Shown: piece after piece, positions 53,403-62,056 of the stretch
Layout: each line of letters opens with the position of its first letter
Position numbering within the stretch: position 1 is the first letter of the stretch
Origin: CBDCVO01 sp965223085
GTDB taxonomy: Bacteria; Pseudomonadota; Gammaproteobacteria; Ga0077536
Assembly: GCA_965223085.1 (NCBI GenBank)
Contig: OZ244981.1
Span: 3,286,001 to 3,350,000 of the forward strand
Reading direction: 5' to 3'
Length of the DNA stretch: 64,000 bases
Notes under the pieces: model-generated
What the model saw: the letters and a program-made list of their open reading frames with translations, nothing else
What the model was told of the DNA's origin: nothing
The model's database searches: none
Translations under genes and position numbers: made by a program

Positions 53403-54683
53403 ATGCTCGATCCCCATCTACTGCGCTCCGATCCTCTCGCCGTTAGCGTGGCGCTGCAGGCGCGCGGTTACACTTTCGATGTCGCTGCCTACGAAGCGCT
53501 GGAAGCCGAGCGCAAAACCTTGCAAGTTGAAACGCAAGATCTGCAAGCGCAACGTAACCGTAGTAGCAAAGAAATTGGCGCTGCTAAGGGGCGCGGCGAA
53601 GATATCGAGCCGTTGCGCGCTGAGCTCGCCGCCTTGAGTTCACGCCTAAAAGCGAACGAAACAGCTTTGGAAGCGCTCCAGCAACGCTTGGAAGCATGGC
53701 AATTGGAAATTCCGAACCTACCGCATGGCTCGGTACCGGAAGGGGCCAGCGAAGCGGACAATGTCGAGCTGCACCGTTGGGGCGAGCTACGCGCGTTTGA
53801 GTTTAAACCCCGTGATCATGTCGATTTGGGCGCCTTGCATAGGGAAATGGATTTCGAGCTCGGTGCACGTTTGGCGAGCAGTCGCTTTGTCGTTTTGAGC
53901 GGTCGCTTGGCGCGACTTCAGCGTGCACTGATCCAATTCATGCTCGACATTCATATCCAGGAACACGCTTATCGCGAAGTCTACGTACCGTTTATGGTCA
54001 ACGCGAAAACGATGCAGGGTACGGGGCAGTTGCCGAAGTTCAAAGAAGACTTATTCGAGCTGCCGAGCGCAGGGTTTTTTCTCATCCCTACCGCCGAAGT
54101 GCCGGTGACAAATCTCGCCCGCGAGCAGATCCTCGAAGCGCACGTGTTACCGCAGCGCTACGTTTGCCATAGCCCTTGTTTTCGCAGCGAAGCAGGTTCT
54201 TATGGTCGCGATACGCGCGGCATGATCCGTCAACACCAGTTCGAAAAAGTTGAGCTCGTGCAATTAGTACCGCCACACGATTCATATGCCGCTTTAGAAG
54301 AACTGACGCGCCATGCCGAGGTGATACTGGAACGCTTAGGTTTGCCTTATCGTCGCGTGGTCTTGTGCACGGGGGATATCGGCTTTGCGGCCGCCAAGAC
54401 GTTCGACCTCGAAGTATGGTTGCCGGGACAACAAACATATCGGGAGATCTCCTCGTGCAGTAACTTCGAATCCTTTCAAGCGCGGCGTATCAAGGCGCGT
54501 TGGCGTAACCCGGACAGTGGTAAGCCAGAATTAGTGCATACTTTGAATGGTTCCGGCGTCGCCGTGGGGCGGGCGCTGATCGCGGTTATGGAGAACTATC
54601 AGCAAGCCGATGGCAGTATCGAGGTGCCCGCGGCCTTGCAAGCGTATGTGGGTGGAGAAACGCGGCTGGTGCCGCCGGGGTAA
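53403..54683 (+). CDS. serS: Seryl-tRNA synthetase
   Basis: Charges tRNA(Ser), and tRNA(Sec) where present, with serine; in this genome it should therefore also feed selenocysteine synthesis. 426 residues: an N-terminal coiled-coil tRNA-binding arm (about 30-105, rich in EAERKTLQVETQ, LKANETALEALQQRL), then the class II core with motif 2 FRSEAGSYGRDTRGMIRQHQF and motif 3 NGSGVAVGRALIAVMENYQ. ATG 53403. Full length. Confidence 0.97.
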   Translation: MLDPHLLRSDPLAVSVALQARGYTFDVAAYEALEAERKTLQVETQDLQAQRNRSSKEIGAAKGRGEDIEPLRAELAALSSRLKANETALEALQQRLEAWQLEIPNLPHGSVPEGASEADNVELHRWGELRAFEFKPRDHVDLGALHREMDFELGARLASSRFVVLSGRLARLQRALIQFMLDIHIQEHAYREVYVPFMVNAKTMQGTGQLPKFKEDLFELPSAGFFLIPTAEVPVTNLAREQILEAHVLPQRYVCHSPCFRSEAGSYGRDTRGMIRQHQFEKVELVQLVPPHDSYAALEELTRHAEVILERLGLPYRRVVLCTGDIGFAAAKTFDLEVWLPGQQTYREISSCSNFESFQARRIKARWRNPDSGKPELVHTLNGSGVAVGRALIAVMENYQQADGSIEVPAALQAYVGGETRLVPPG

Positions 54684-54731
54684 GGTCGGACGGATCGGTG
54701 TGCTTGGCGCCGGACGCCACTCGCTACATCA

Positions 54732-54917
54732 CTAAATCACCGCCATGAGTAGAATCACAAAGCCAACAACTGCGGCGAGCGGTAGCAACGCATTGCGCCA
54801 GTCGCCCGGCTTAGCTTCGGGGCTTTGCTCCATCATTGTTTTGGCACGCGGGAGCAAGTAAATGATCATGGCTCCGAGCAATAGTGCGCTGCCAATTTTC
54901 ATCCACATATCGTCCAT
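54732..54917 (-). CDS. Small two-helix membrane protein
   Basis: A 61-residue protein, MDDMWMKIGSALLLGAMIIY..., with two hydrophobic helices (about 6-22 and 44-61) joined by a charged loop PRAKTMMEQSPEAKPGDW. It is a short conserved-looking membrane protein of unknown function. It lies between convergent serS and the BI-1 gene. A real gene is likely but not certain. Confidence 0.6.
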   Translation of the reverse strand: MDDMWMKIGSALLLGAMIIYLLPRAKTMMEQSPEAKPGDWRNALLPLAAVVGFVILLMAVI

Positions 54918-54994
54918 CGCGCGTCCCCTTAGCGCGTGGATCGGTTGCGCCGATCGCTACTATAACTGATTCGATTTTTCATCTTCAGCGAATA

Positions 54995-55022
54995 AAAATA
55001 GCCCCGCTTGCGGGGCTATTTT
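54995..55022. terminator. Bidirectional rho-independent terminator
   Basis: AAAATAGCCCCGC-TT-GCGGGGCTATTTT forms a 13-bp stem with a 2-nt loop and is followed by T-rich sequence on both strands. It sits downstream of the BI-1 gene on the minus strand. Confidence 0.85.
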
Positions 55023-55041
55023 GCCTTGCTCCGAGTTGCGT

Positions 55042-55704
55042 TTAGTCGTTATTCGCAAAACCCAGTAACTGCAGCAGGCTCACGAAGATGTTGAACAAAC
55101 TCAAATATAGGCCGACCGTGGCATGTATGTAGTTTGTCTCACCGCCATGAATAATGCGGCTCGTGTCATGCAGGATAAAACCGCTCATGAGCAATATTAC
55201 TGCCGCCGAGATCGCGAGCGACAGCGCTGGGATCGATAGAAAAATGTTGAGCAGTGCAGCACCGAGAACGACCAGAAAGCCAACGACCAAAAAACCGCCC
55301 ATAAAGCTAAAATCGCGGCGGGTCGTGAGCGCATAGGCGGACAGCCCCAGAAACATAACGCCGGTGCCGCCGAGCGCGGTCATGATCGTTTGACTGCCGT
55401 TTGGCAGCGACAGGTACATGCTCAATATCGGCCCGAGGGCAAAACCGAGTAAGCCGGTAATTGCAAAAACCACGCCGAGCCCGGCGCTCGAATGCGCGGT
55501 GCGCGGCAGTACGAACCAGATGAGCAAGAACGCGGCGCCGATGCAAAGCAAATACGTCACGCGTGGCATGTTCAACATGACAGATAACGCGGCCGTCAAA
55601 GCGCTGAACAGCAAAGTCATCGACAGGAGCAAATAGGTATTGCGAATGACTTTGTTGGTCGCTAGGACCGAGGATTCTGAGCGAGTAATTACATTTGCTG
55701 GCAT
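55042..55704 (-). CDS. Bax inhibitor-1/YccA family membrane protein
   Basis: Seven-helix membrane protein of the BI-1/YccA family, 220 residues; in E. coli YccA is an FtsH substrate and modulator, while others are calcium leak channels. Hydrophobic helices run from about residue 23 to 215, with typical endings such as LLMSGFILHDTSRIIHGGETNYIHATVGLYLSLFNIF broken between ~170 and 208. ATG 55704 with GGAGGAGC upstream. Followed by a terminator. Confidence 0.9.
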   Translation of the reverse strand: MPANVITRSESSVLATNKVIRNTYLLLSMTLLFSALTAALSVMLNMPRVTYLLCIGAAFLLIWFVLPRTAHSSAGLGVVFAITGLLGFALGPILSMYLSLPNGSQTIMTALGGTGVMFLGLSAYALTTRRDFSFMGGFLVVGFLVVLGAALLNIFLSIPALSLAISAAVILLMSGFILHDTSRIIHGGETNYIHATVGLYLSLFNIFVSLLQLLGFANND

Positions 55705-55977
55705 ATCGTTTGCTCCTCCTTCTGAAGCAGTGCTTAAAGCTTATGCTTTAGGCAAGTCTAAGCCCTAAAGGTTCTACCTAAAATAATAGGGTCGGCGCGA
55801 GAAATTTCAACTTTATTTCCGCAATTTCTACATGGAATTCTACCACCCGATCGGGACCGCATGACGGGCTTGGTGATAAGCAGAACCGCGCCGGCTTGCC
55901 AGCGACCTCGCTGCCGCAGCGCAGTCAGTACTGTTGCGCATGCTATGATGCGTGCCCCGACGGAATAATACATTGCG

Positions 55978-56742
55978 ATGATCGATCTCTATTACTGGCC
56001 AACGCCGAACGGCTGGAAAGTCTCCATCATGCTGGAAGAATGTGGGCTGCCCTATCAAGTGCACGAGGTCGATATCGGTGGTGGCGACCAATTTAAGCCC
56101 GAATTTCTTCGTATCAGTCCCAATAATCGCATGCCGGCGATCGTCGACCACGATCCCAGTGGCGGCGGCGAGCCGCTCGCGTTGTTCGAATCCGGCGCCA
56201 TACTCGAATATCTTGCGGATAAATCGGGCCAATTCTTGGCCCCCGAGGGCGCGGCGCGTTATCGCGTGCTGCAGTGGGTGCATTGGCAAATGGCGAATTT
56301 AGGTCCAATGATGGGCAACGCTAATCATTTCAAGAACTACGCGAAAAATCTGACCGACGCAGCGGAGCAATTGAGCTATGGCACGACGCGGTTTGTTGGT
56401 GAAGTTGATCGGCTTTGCGGTGTCATGGACGCGCAACTCTCAGTACATCCCTATCTCGCCGGCGAGGTTTATTCGATTGCCGATATCATCACCTGGCCGT
56501 GGGCGATGTTGCTGGCGCGTCTTATCGATGAAACCGTTTGGGACAAGTATCCGCAAGTGAAGCGTTGGGTCGATGGGGTGGGGGCGCGTCCCGCGGTGCA
56601 GAAAGGTCGTGAGTTGCACCGCGAGTGGGGTGAGCGTGAGCGTACCGAAGCCGAAGAGCAGGCGCGGCGCGCCTTGTTGTTCAATCAAAGCAACGAAAAA
56701 GTTCGCCAAGCACGCGAAGACGCCGCGCGTGCGCGTGCCTGA
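55978..56742 (+). CDS. Glutathione S-transferase, YfcG/YghU-like (Nu-class type)
   Basis: A 254-residue GST that is a close paralogue of the protein at 18157: it opens MIDLYYWPTPNGWKVSIMLEE, with SPNNRMPAIVDHDPS and FESGAILEYLADKSGQF. It has the YfcG-like helical part QWVHWQMANLGPMMGN and an extra charged helical tail (about 220-254, rich in Glu/Arg: EWGERERTEAEEQARRALLF). Likely a glutathione-disulfide reductase type of enzyme. ATG 55978. Confidence 0.92.
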   Translation: MIDLYYWPTPNGWKVSIMLEECGLPYQVHEVDIGGGDQFKPEFLRISPNNRMPAIVDHDPSGGGEPLALFESGAILEYLADKSGQFLAPEGAARYRVLQWVHWQMANLGPMMGNANHFKNYAKNLTDAAEQLSYGTTRFVGEVDRLCGVMDAQLSVHPYLAGEVYSIADIITWPWAMLLARLIDETVWDKYPQVKRWVDGVGARPAVQKGRELHREWGERERTEAEEQARRALLFNQSNEKVRQAREDAARARA

Positions 56743-56873
56743 ATTCTCGCCCCAGGTATAGGGCTAGCATTATGCATAAATCGCGCTCTGTTGCGCGAGT
56801 GTGCTGTGTTGGCGCTAGTGCAACGCCCGCGCGAAGCTGTCGTTCGCCAATGCCGGGCTAGCAATTTTTCTTC

Positions 56874-58109
56874 GTGAATCGATTGCGACGTTATTTCGCT
56901 TTGATCGTGATCGCGTTTGTATTGGCGCTGGCCTATGGAGTTTGGTACTCCTACAGCGTGTTTTTAGTCGCCTTGTTGCGGGAATTCGCTTGGAGCCGAT
57001 CTGTCCTGGCGGGCGCATTTTCGCTTTTCACGCTCGTTCACGGCGCGTGTAACCCACTGCTCGGAATGCTCTGCGACCGTCTGCGTCCGGCGCTATTGGT
57101 GGTGCTCGGCGGCCTGTTGCTCGGCGTGGCTTTATTTCTGACCAGCGCAACTACCCAAGCTTGGCACCTCTACCTCAGTTTTGGACTGTTTAGTGCGATT
57201 ACGGTCTCAAGCTGTGGTTGGGTCCCGGGAATCGTTGAGGTCCAGCGGCGTTTCCCGCAGCGGCTCGGTCTCGCGCTCGGCATCGTCAGTTCGGGTGTCG
57301 GAGTCGGTATGTTGATCGTGGTACCGCTATGCCAGTTGTTGATCGACACCTACGGTTGGCGCACCGCGTATCGCGGTCTCGGTTTGATCTGCGTGAGCTG
57401 CATTGTGCCGAGCGGGTGGTATTTGTTGCGTACCTCAGCACCGCTCGGGAGCGCTACGCTAGCGACCGCGGAGAAGTCGGCCAGCAGCGTCGCCACGCCC
57501 GCGGATCCGATTAACTTGCAGCAGGCCATGCGCACGCTGCCGTTTTGGTTACTGGTCTCGGCATTTTTTTTTGGCAGCACATGTTCGCAGACATTGCACG
57601 TGCACCAAGTAGTTTTCTTGGTCGACCACGGTATTTCAGCGATGGTCGCCGCATCTGTCGTTGGTATTGTGGGGCTGGCCAGCATTGTGGGAAAAACCGG
57701 CGGTGGTTGGTTGTCGGATCGCATCGAACGTGAGATTGTCTACGTTATCGGTGTTGCAATATTGATCGCGAGCGTCGCAATGCTCGCGCTAGTCGCAGCT
57801 AGGCCGACGCCGGCCTATGCTTATCTGTATGCGGTATTTCTGGGAATAGGGTATTCGGCAACCGCTGCAATCGTTCCAGCGATGGTGAGCGATCGTTTCG
57901 GCGGCTTACATTTCGGCAGTATCGTGGGTGTGGGTTTGTTAGGCAGCGCTTTGGGCAGTGCACTCGGTCCGTGGTTGGCGGGTCACGTGCACGATGTTAG
58001 TGGGACTTATACCGTGGCGCTCTACATCGCCGCGGCTTGCGCTGCGTTGGCCGGCGTGGCTGCTTGGTGTGCGCGCAGCCTACGGCGGCGGTATTTGGTC
58101 GCGTCATGA
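56874..58109 (+). CDS. MFS transporter (monocarboxylate/OFA-like)
   Basis: Major facilitator of 411 residues with twelve transmembrane helices in two halves. The first helix reads LALAYGVWYSYSVFLVALLREF, then SVLAGAFSLFTLVHG and the GDR-like turn between helices 2-3 is MLCDRLRP. The pattern is like oxalate/formate or monocarboxylate transporters. It starts at GTG 56874. It overlaps the VanZ-like gene by 4 nt (ATGA), so the two are coupled. Confidence 0.85.
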   Translation: MNRLRRYFALIVIAFVLALAYGVWYSYSVFLVALLREFAWSRSVLAGAFSLFTLVHGACNPLLGMLCDRLRPALLVVLGGLLLGVALFLTSATTQAWHLYLSFGLFSAITVSSCGWVPGIVEVQRRFPQRLGLALGIVSSGVGVGMLIVVPLCQLLIDTYGWRTAYRGLGLICVSCIVPSGWYLLRTSAPLGSATLATAEKSASSVATPADPINLQQAMRTLPFWLLVSAFFFGSTCSQTLHVHQVVFLVDHGISAMVAASVVGIVGLASIVGKTGGGWLSDRIEREIVYVIGVAILIASVAMLALVAARPTPAYAYLYAVFLGIGYSATAAIVPAMVSDRFGGLHFGSIVGVGLLGSALGSALGPWLAGHVHDVSGTYTVALYIAAACAALAGVAAWCARSLRRRYLVAS

Positions 58110-59380
58110 TGCAAACCCGCTACCGGCGGATGCTCAGCTTAGGCGTGTTGGCCTACGGCGCCCTGTTGGTCTACGGGACGCTGTTTCCCTGGCAGGGTTG
58201 GCAACCGCCGACGGCGTCGATTTGGCGTTTGCTGTTCAGCCGACCCGAGCGTATTTCGTTCGCCGATATGGTGACGAATATATTGGTGTACCTGCCGCTG
58301 GGTCTGCTATGCGCGTGGCGTGTCGCCGCGCGCCACGGCGCTTCGGTCGCGCTGCTAGCGGCGGTGCTCGTCGGCGGCTCGTTGAGTTTGACGCTGGAAT
58401 TGATACAGGCGTATTTGCCCCACCGCGTATGCTCGCTTTTTGACTTGGTTTTGAATATCGGTGGCACATTTGGCGGCGCTTTATTGGCTGTCATTATCAG
58501 TCATGATTCACGTGTGGGGAGACGCTTATGGCAGGCGCGCGCGGCGTTGTTTGTCAACGGTGGCGCCGCCAATCTCGGTTTAGTTGTACTCGGTTTATGG
58601 ATCCTTGCACAGCTAAGTCCGTTGGTGCCCTCGCTCGATGTCGGCAATCTCCGCAACGGCGTTAAACTCATTTGGCACACCCTGACCGGTGCGCGCCCCT
58701 TACTAATCGCCCAGGTTGCGGTCTATGCGCTTAGCATTGCGGCGATCAGCCTGCTCTTCCATGAATTACTCCGTTTGCGGACCTCGAGAAGCTTCTGGAC
58801 GCTGGGTTTTGTCAGCACGGTGTTACTGCTCAAGGTTCCGATAGTATCGCGGCAGTTATCGCCTGAGGCGCTGTGTGGTTTGGCGATTGGTGCGGCTATC
58901 TTGGTGCTCGTACGGCTGCTGCAATTGCGCCACCGTGGCCGCTTGATTTGTCTGTTGGTGCTCGCGGCGGTCGTCGTCGAGGCGCGGCGCGTCGGTGTCG
59001 AGACGGGGGCTGCTACGCGGGCGTTTAATTGGGTGCCGTTTCGCGGTCATCTGAGCAATAACTTAACCGGCATTATCGACATTCTCGGCAACCTGTGGCC
59101 CTACGTTGCGTTGAGCTATGTCGCAATTTCGCGCCTACGTCCCGGGCGTGTCGCGGTTGCGCTGGCGGGAGGCGCCGCCATTTTTTTGCTCGTCGCGTGC
59201 TTAGAATGGTTTCAACAAAGCTTACCGGGTCGCTATCCCGATATTACCGATGCGGTGCTCGCGTTCTGTGCTTGGGTAGCGCCGTGGATCACTTATCGGC
59301 GGGCAGATTTTCGTGCGGCGCGTCGGGATCGCGGAAGCGGGTCGCGGGATCCGCATGCGCGGCGCAGTCGTCAGCGTTAG
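58106..59380 (+). CDS. Duplicated VanZ-like membrane protein
   Basis: A 424-residue membrane protein with at least ten hydrophobic helices. The N-terminal half (about 1-135) is a VanZ-like domain: LLVYGTLFPWQGW, NILVYLPLG, LELIQAYLPHRVCSLFDLVLNIGG. A second VanZ-like half (about 310-415) has VPFRGHLSNNLTGIIDILGNLWPYV and CLEWFQQSLPGRYPDITDAVLAF, the same EWFQ...LPGR..D..D pattern. VanZ in glycopeptide resistance confers teicoplanin tolerance; the role here is unknown. ATG overlaps the MFS stop. Confidence 0.8.
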   Translation: MMQTRYRRMLSLGVLAYGALLVYGTLFPWQGWQPPTASIWRLLFSRPERISFADMVTNILVYLPLGLLCAWRVAARHGASVALLAAVLVGGSLSLTLELIQAYLPHRVCSLFDLVLNIGGTFGGALLAVIISHDSRVGRRLWQARAALFVNGGAANLGLVVLGLWILAQLSPLVPSLDVGNLRNGVKLIWHTLTGARPLLIAQVAVYALSIAAISLLFHELLRLRTSRSFWTLGFVSTVLLLKVPIVSRQLSPEALCGLAIGAAILVLVRLLQLRHRGRLICLLVLAAVVVEARRVGVETGAATRAFNWVPFRGHLSNNLTGIIDILGNLWPYVALSYVAISRLRPGRVAVALAGGAAIFLLVACLEWFQQSLPGRYPDITDAVLAFCAWVAPWITYRRADFRAARRDRGSGSRDPHARRSRQR

Positions 59381-59516
59381 TTTCATCATCCCGCGCAGGC
59401 CTATCGGGGGCTGTTTTTGGCGTGTCTGCTTCGACATTGGTACTATCGAGCAAGTACTGGCCGCGGGCATGACATCGCCGCAGTAAACGAGCAACCACTC
59501 TAAGGATCGCGAGCAC

Positions 59517-60386
59517 ATGACGCCGTTGCGTTCATTTTTGTTTGCCCCCGGCAACCATCCGCGCAAGCTTGCAAAAGCTTTTGAAGTGGGTGCGGATGCT
59601 GTCATTTTGGACTTGGAAGATGCGGTCGCGGTCGCCGAAAAAGCCGCGAGCCGTGACGCCGTCGTCAGCGCTTTGCAACGCCCGCGTCGATGCCGCACCT
59701 ATGTACGCATTAATAGTATCGATACGGCGCTCTGTTTTGACGATTTGCAAGCCGTGATCGGGCCGGGATTGGACGGCATCGTATTACCGAAACTCGAAAG
59801 CGTTGCAGATTTGCGCGCGATAGACTGGGCGATCACGAATTTTGAGCGCCGTGCAGGCTTGGTAGGCACCTCAGTCGACCTCATGCCGATCATCGAAACC
59901 GCGCGCGGTCTGGCCGCCGCACGTGCGCTCGCCGCGGCCCGCAGTCGCGTGAAACGTTTATCATTTGGCGCGGGTGACTATACGCGTGATTTAAATTTGC
60001 AGTGGACGTTTGATGAACACGAGATTGCCGCGGCTCGCGCGGAATTGGTTTTAGCGTCGCGCTTGGCCGACATCGAAGCGCCTATCGATACCGTGTTTAT
60101 TCACCTCAAGGAACACGAGCATTTCCAGCGCTCGGCGCAACGCGGGCGCGAGTTCGGTTTTCAAGGTAAATTATGTATTCATCCGCAACAAATCACCGCG
60201 ACCCATGCCGCTTATACACCTAGCGCCGAGGAAGCCGCGTGGGCGAGTCGCGTCATTGCAGAATTCGAACGCGCGGAAGCGGCAGGGTCGGCGTCCATTC
60301 ACGTCGACGGTTACTTCGTCGACTATCCGATTGTCGAAAAAGCACAGCGCGTCGTCGCCTTGTACGACGCCGTGCGGGGCGCGTGA
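59517..60386 (+). CDS. CitE/HpcH-family aldolase or CoA-lyase
   Basis: TIM-barrel lyase of 289 residues, HpcH/HpaI (CitE) family, which cleaves or forms beta-hydroxyacyl-CoA or 2-oxo-acid bonds. Motifs: RSFLFAPGNHPRKL, DAVILDLEDAVAVAEK with the metal acid, YVRINS, GIVLPKLES, IIETARGL and a conserved SFGAGDYTRDLNL. ATG with AAGGA. It precedes the AbfD-like gene by about 95 nt and the two probably act in one pathway. Substrate (citramalyl-, malyl- or another CoA) is not fixed by sequence. Confidence 0.86.
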   Translation: MTPLRSFLFAPGNHPRKLAKAFEVGADAVILDLEDAVAVAEKAASRDAVVSALQRPRRCRTYVRINSIDTALCFDDLQAVIGPGLDGIVLPKLESVADLRAIDWAITNFERRAGLVGTSVDLMPIIETARGLAAARALAAARSRVKRLSFGAGDYTRDLNLQWTFDEHEIAAARAELVLASRLADIEAPIDTVFIHLKEHEHFQRSAQRGREFGFQGKLCIHPQQITATHAAYTPSAEEAAWASRVIAEFERAEAAGSASIHVDGYFVDYPIVEKAQRVVALYDAVRGA

Positions 60387-60481
60387 TGAGCTAAGCATGC
60401 GGCACTGGGCTGCCGTTTTGGCGGGCGCCGGGGCGCCAGTTGCCACATTTGTCGGACAGGATTAGGAAGAGGAAGAGCACG

Positions 60482-62056
60482 ATGCTGATGTCATCCCAGG
60501 ATTACCGTGAATCCTTACGTCGGTATGCGCCGCGCGTCTATGTCGATGGGGACCCTATCGAGGATGTCGCCTCTGAACCCCGACTGGCGCCGGGGATCAA
60601 CGCTATTGGCACGACCTATGATTTGGCGCTCGATACCCGCTATGCGCATTTAATGACGGCGGAATATGGCCCCACCGGCGCCACCGTCAACCGCATGTTG
60701 CATATCAACGAAGAGCCTCAGCATTTGATCAACAAACTCGAAGCGACCCGGTTAGTGTGTCGGGTAAGTGGGTGCGCGCAACGTTACCTCACCCACGATG
60801 CGCTTAACGCAATTTTTCAGGCGACGTATCGTATCGATGCTGAGCATGATACCGACTACCAGCAACGATTCTTAGCCTATCTCGACGCTGTGCACGCGCA
60901 CGATTTGACGCTCGGTGTTGCGATGACGGATGGTAAGGGCGATCGTTCGTTGCGCCCACACGCGCAAGCCAATAGCGACAGCTACGTACACATCAAGGAA
61001 CGTCGCCCCGATGGCATCGTTATTCGTGGTGCGAAGGCCATCATTACCGGTGCGCCTTATGTGCACGAGTTCTTGGTAATGCCGTGTCGTAATATGATGG
61101 CCGACGACGCGGCGTTTGCGCTTTGCTGTGCCGTGCCCGTCGATGCACCCGGCGTGACCATCGTCGCGCGTCCTGCGGGCCGACCCGGCGAGGAGGCGGC
61201 GAAATTCAGCTCTCGCTACGGGCAGTCAACGGGCGTGGCGATATTTGATGATGTTTTTGTGCCGTCGGAACGCGTATTCATGGCGGGCGAATGGGCGCAT
61301 GCGCAATTCTTAACCACGACCTACGCAACGCATCACCGGCATAGTTGCATAGGCGCGCGCGCAGGTTTTGGTGATTTGCTGATCGGTACCGGCGTGATGA
61401 TGATCGAGTCCAATGGGCTCGACCCCGAGCGGACACCGCATCTGCGCAACGATTTAGTGGAATTGATCAAAATCGTCGAAGGCTTTTATGCCTGCGGCGT
61501 GGCGGCGTCGGTTTATGGTTTTCAAGATCTGTCCGGCGTGTTTCAACCCGACGGTGTATTCGCGAACGTGGGCAAGCTGATGTTGGCGACGCAAATTTAT
61601 GAAATGCACCGCCTGGCCCACGATGTCTCGGGCGGTTTGATCGTCGCACTCCCGGGTCCGGATGAGGATCACAACCCCGTCACCCAGGGTGATCTGGCCG
61701 CGATGTTGGCGACACGCCCCGATATTCCGCCGACGCAACGCCGCGAAGTCGCCCGTCTCATGGAGGATTTAAGCGCCTCGAATACCGCCGGGTGGTATTC
61801 GGTGATCAGTCTTCACGGGGGCGGTTCGCCGGAGGCAATGCGGCGTGAAATCTACCGTCATTATCCGCTCGAAGAACGGCGGGCATTGGTCGAGCGTTTG
61901 CTCGATCGCGGTCTGCTGGACGACGGCGGCGCCAAAACCGAGCAACCCGGCCAATGTTGCCCGGTCGGCTGCCAGGTGCCCGCCACGCCGCAGCTCGATG
62001 GGCCGCCCGAACGACCTTTGCAAAGTCGGGCGCGGCGTTTGCGGGCCCTAGACTGA
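60482..62056 (+). CDS. HpaB-family flavoprotein, 4-hydroxybutyryl-CoA dehydratase-like
   Basis: A 524-residue member of the HpaB/4-hydroxybutyryl-CoA dehydratase group. ATG 60482 follows GAAGAGGAAGAG. The sequence tracks AbfD closely: INAIGTTYDLA, AMTDGKGDRSLRPHAQ, VIRGAKAIITGAP. AbfD binds a [4Fe-4S] cluster through Cys99, Cys103, Cys299 and His292. Here the matching positions are Cys98, Tyr102, Ala292 and His285, and the Tyr296 equivalent is Cys289. Two of three cysteines are gone, so a radical dehydratase reaction is doubtful. A flavin-dependent oxidase, hydroxylase or dehydrogenase on a CoA thioester is more likely. Confidence 0.82.
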   Translation: MLMSSQDYRESLRRYAPRVYVDGDPIEDVASEPRLAPGINAIGTTYDLALDTRYAHLMTAEYGPTGATVNRMLHINEEPQHLINKLEATRLVCRVSGCAQRYLTHDALNAIFQATYRIDAEHDTDYQQRFLAYLDAVHAHDLTLGVAMTDGKGDRSLRPHAQANSDSYVHIKERRPDGIVIRGAKAIITGAPYVHEFLVMPCRNMMADDAAFALCCAVPVDAPGVTIVARPAGRPGEEAAKFSSRYGQSTGVAIFDDVFVPSERVFMAGEWAHAQFLTTTYATHHRHSCIGARAGFGDLLIGTGVMMIESNGLDPERTPHLRNDLVELIKIVEGFYACGVAASVYGFQDLSGVFQPDGVFANVGKLMLATQIYEMHRLAHDVSGGLIVALPGPDEDHNPVTQGDLAAMLATRPDIPPTQRREVARLMEDLSASNTAGWYSVISLHGGGSPEAMRREIYRHYPLEERRALVERLLDRGLLDDGGAKTEQPGQCCPVGCQVPATPQLDGPPERPLQSRARRLRALD

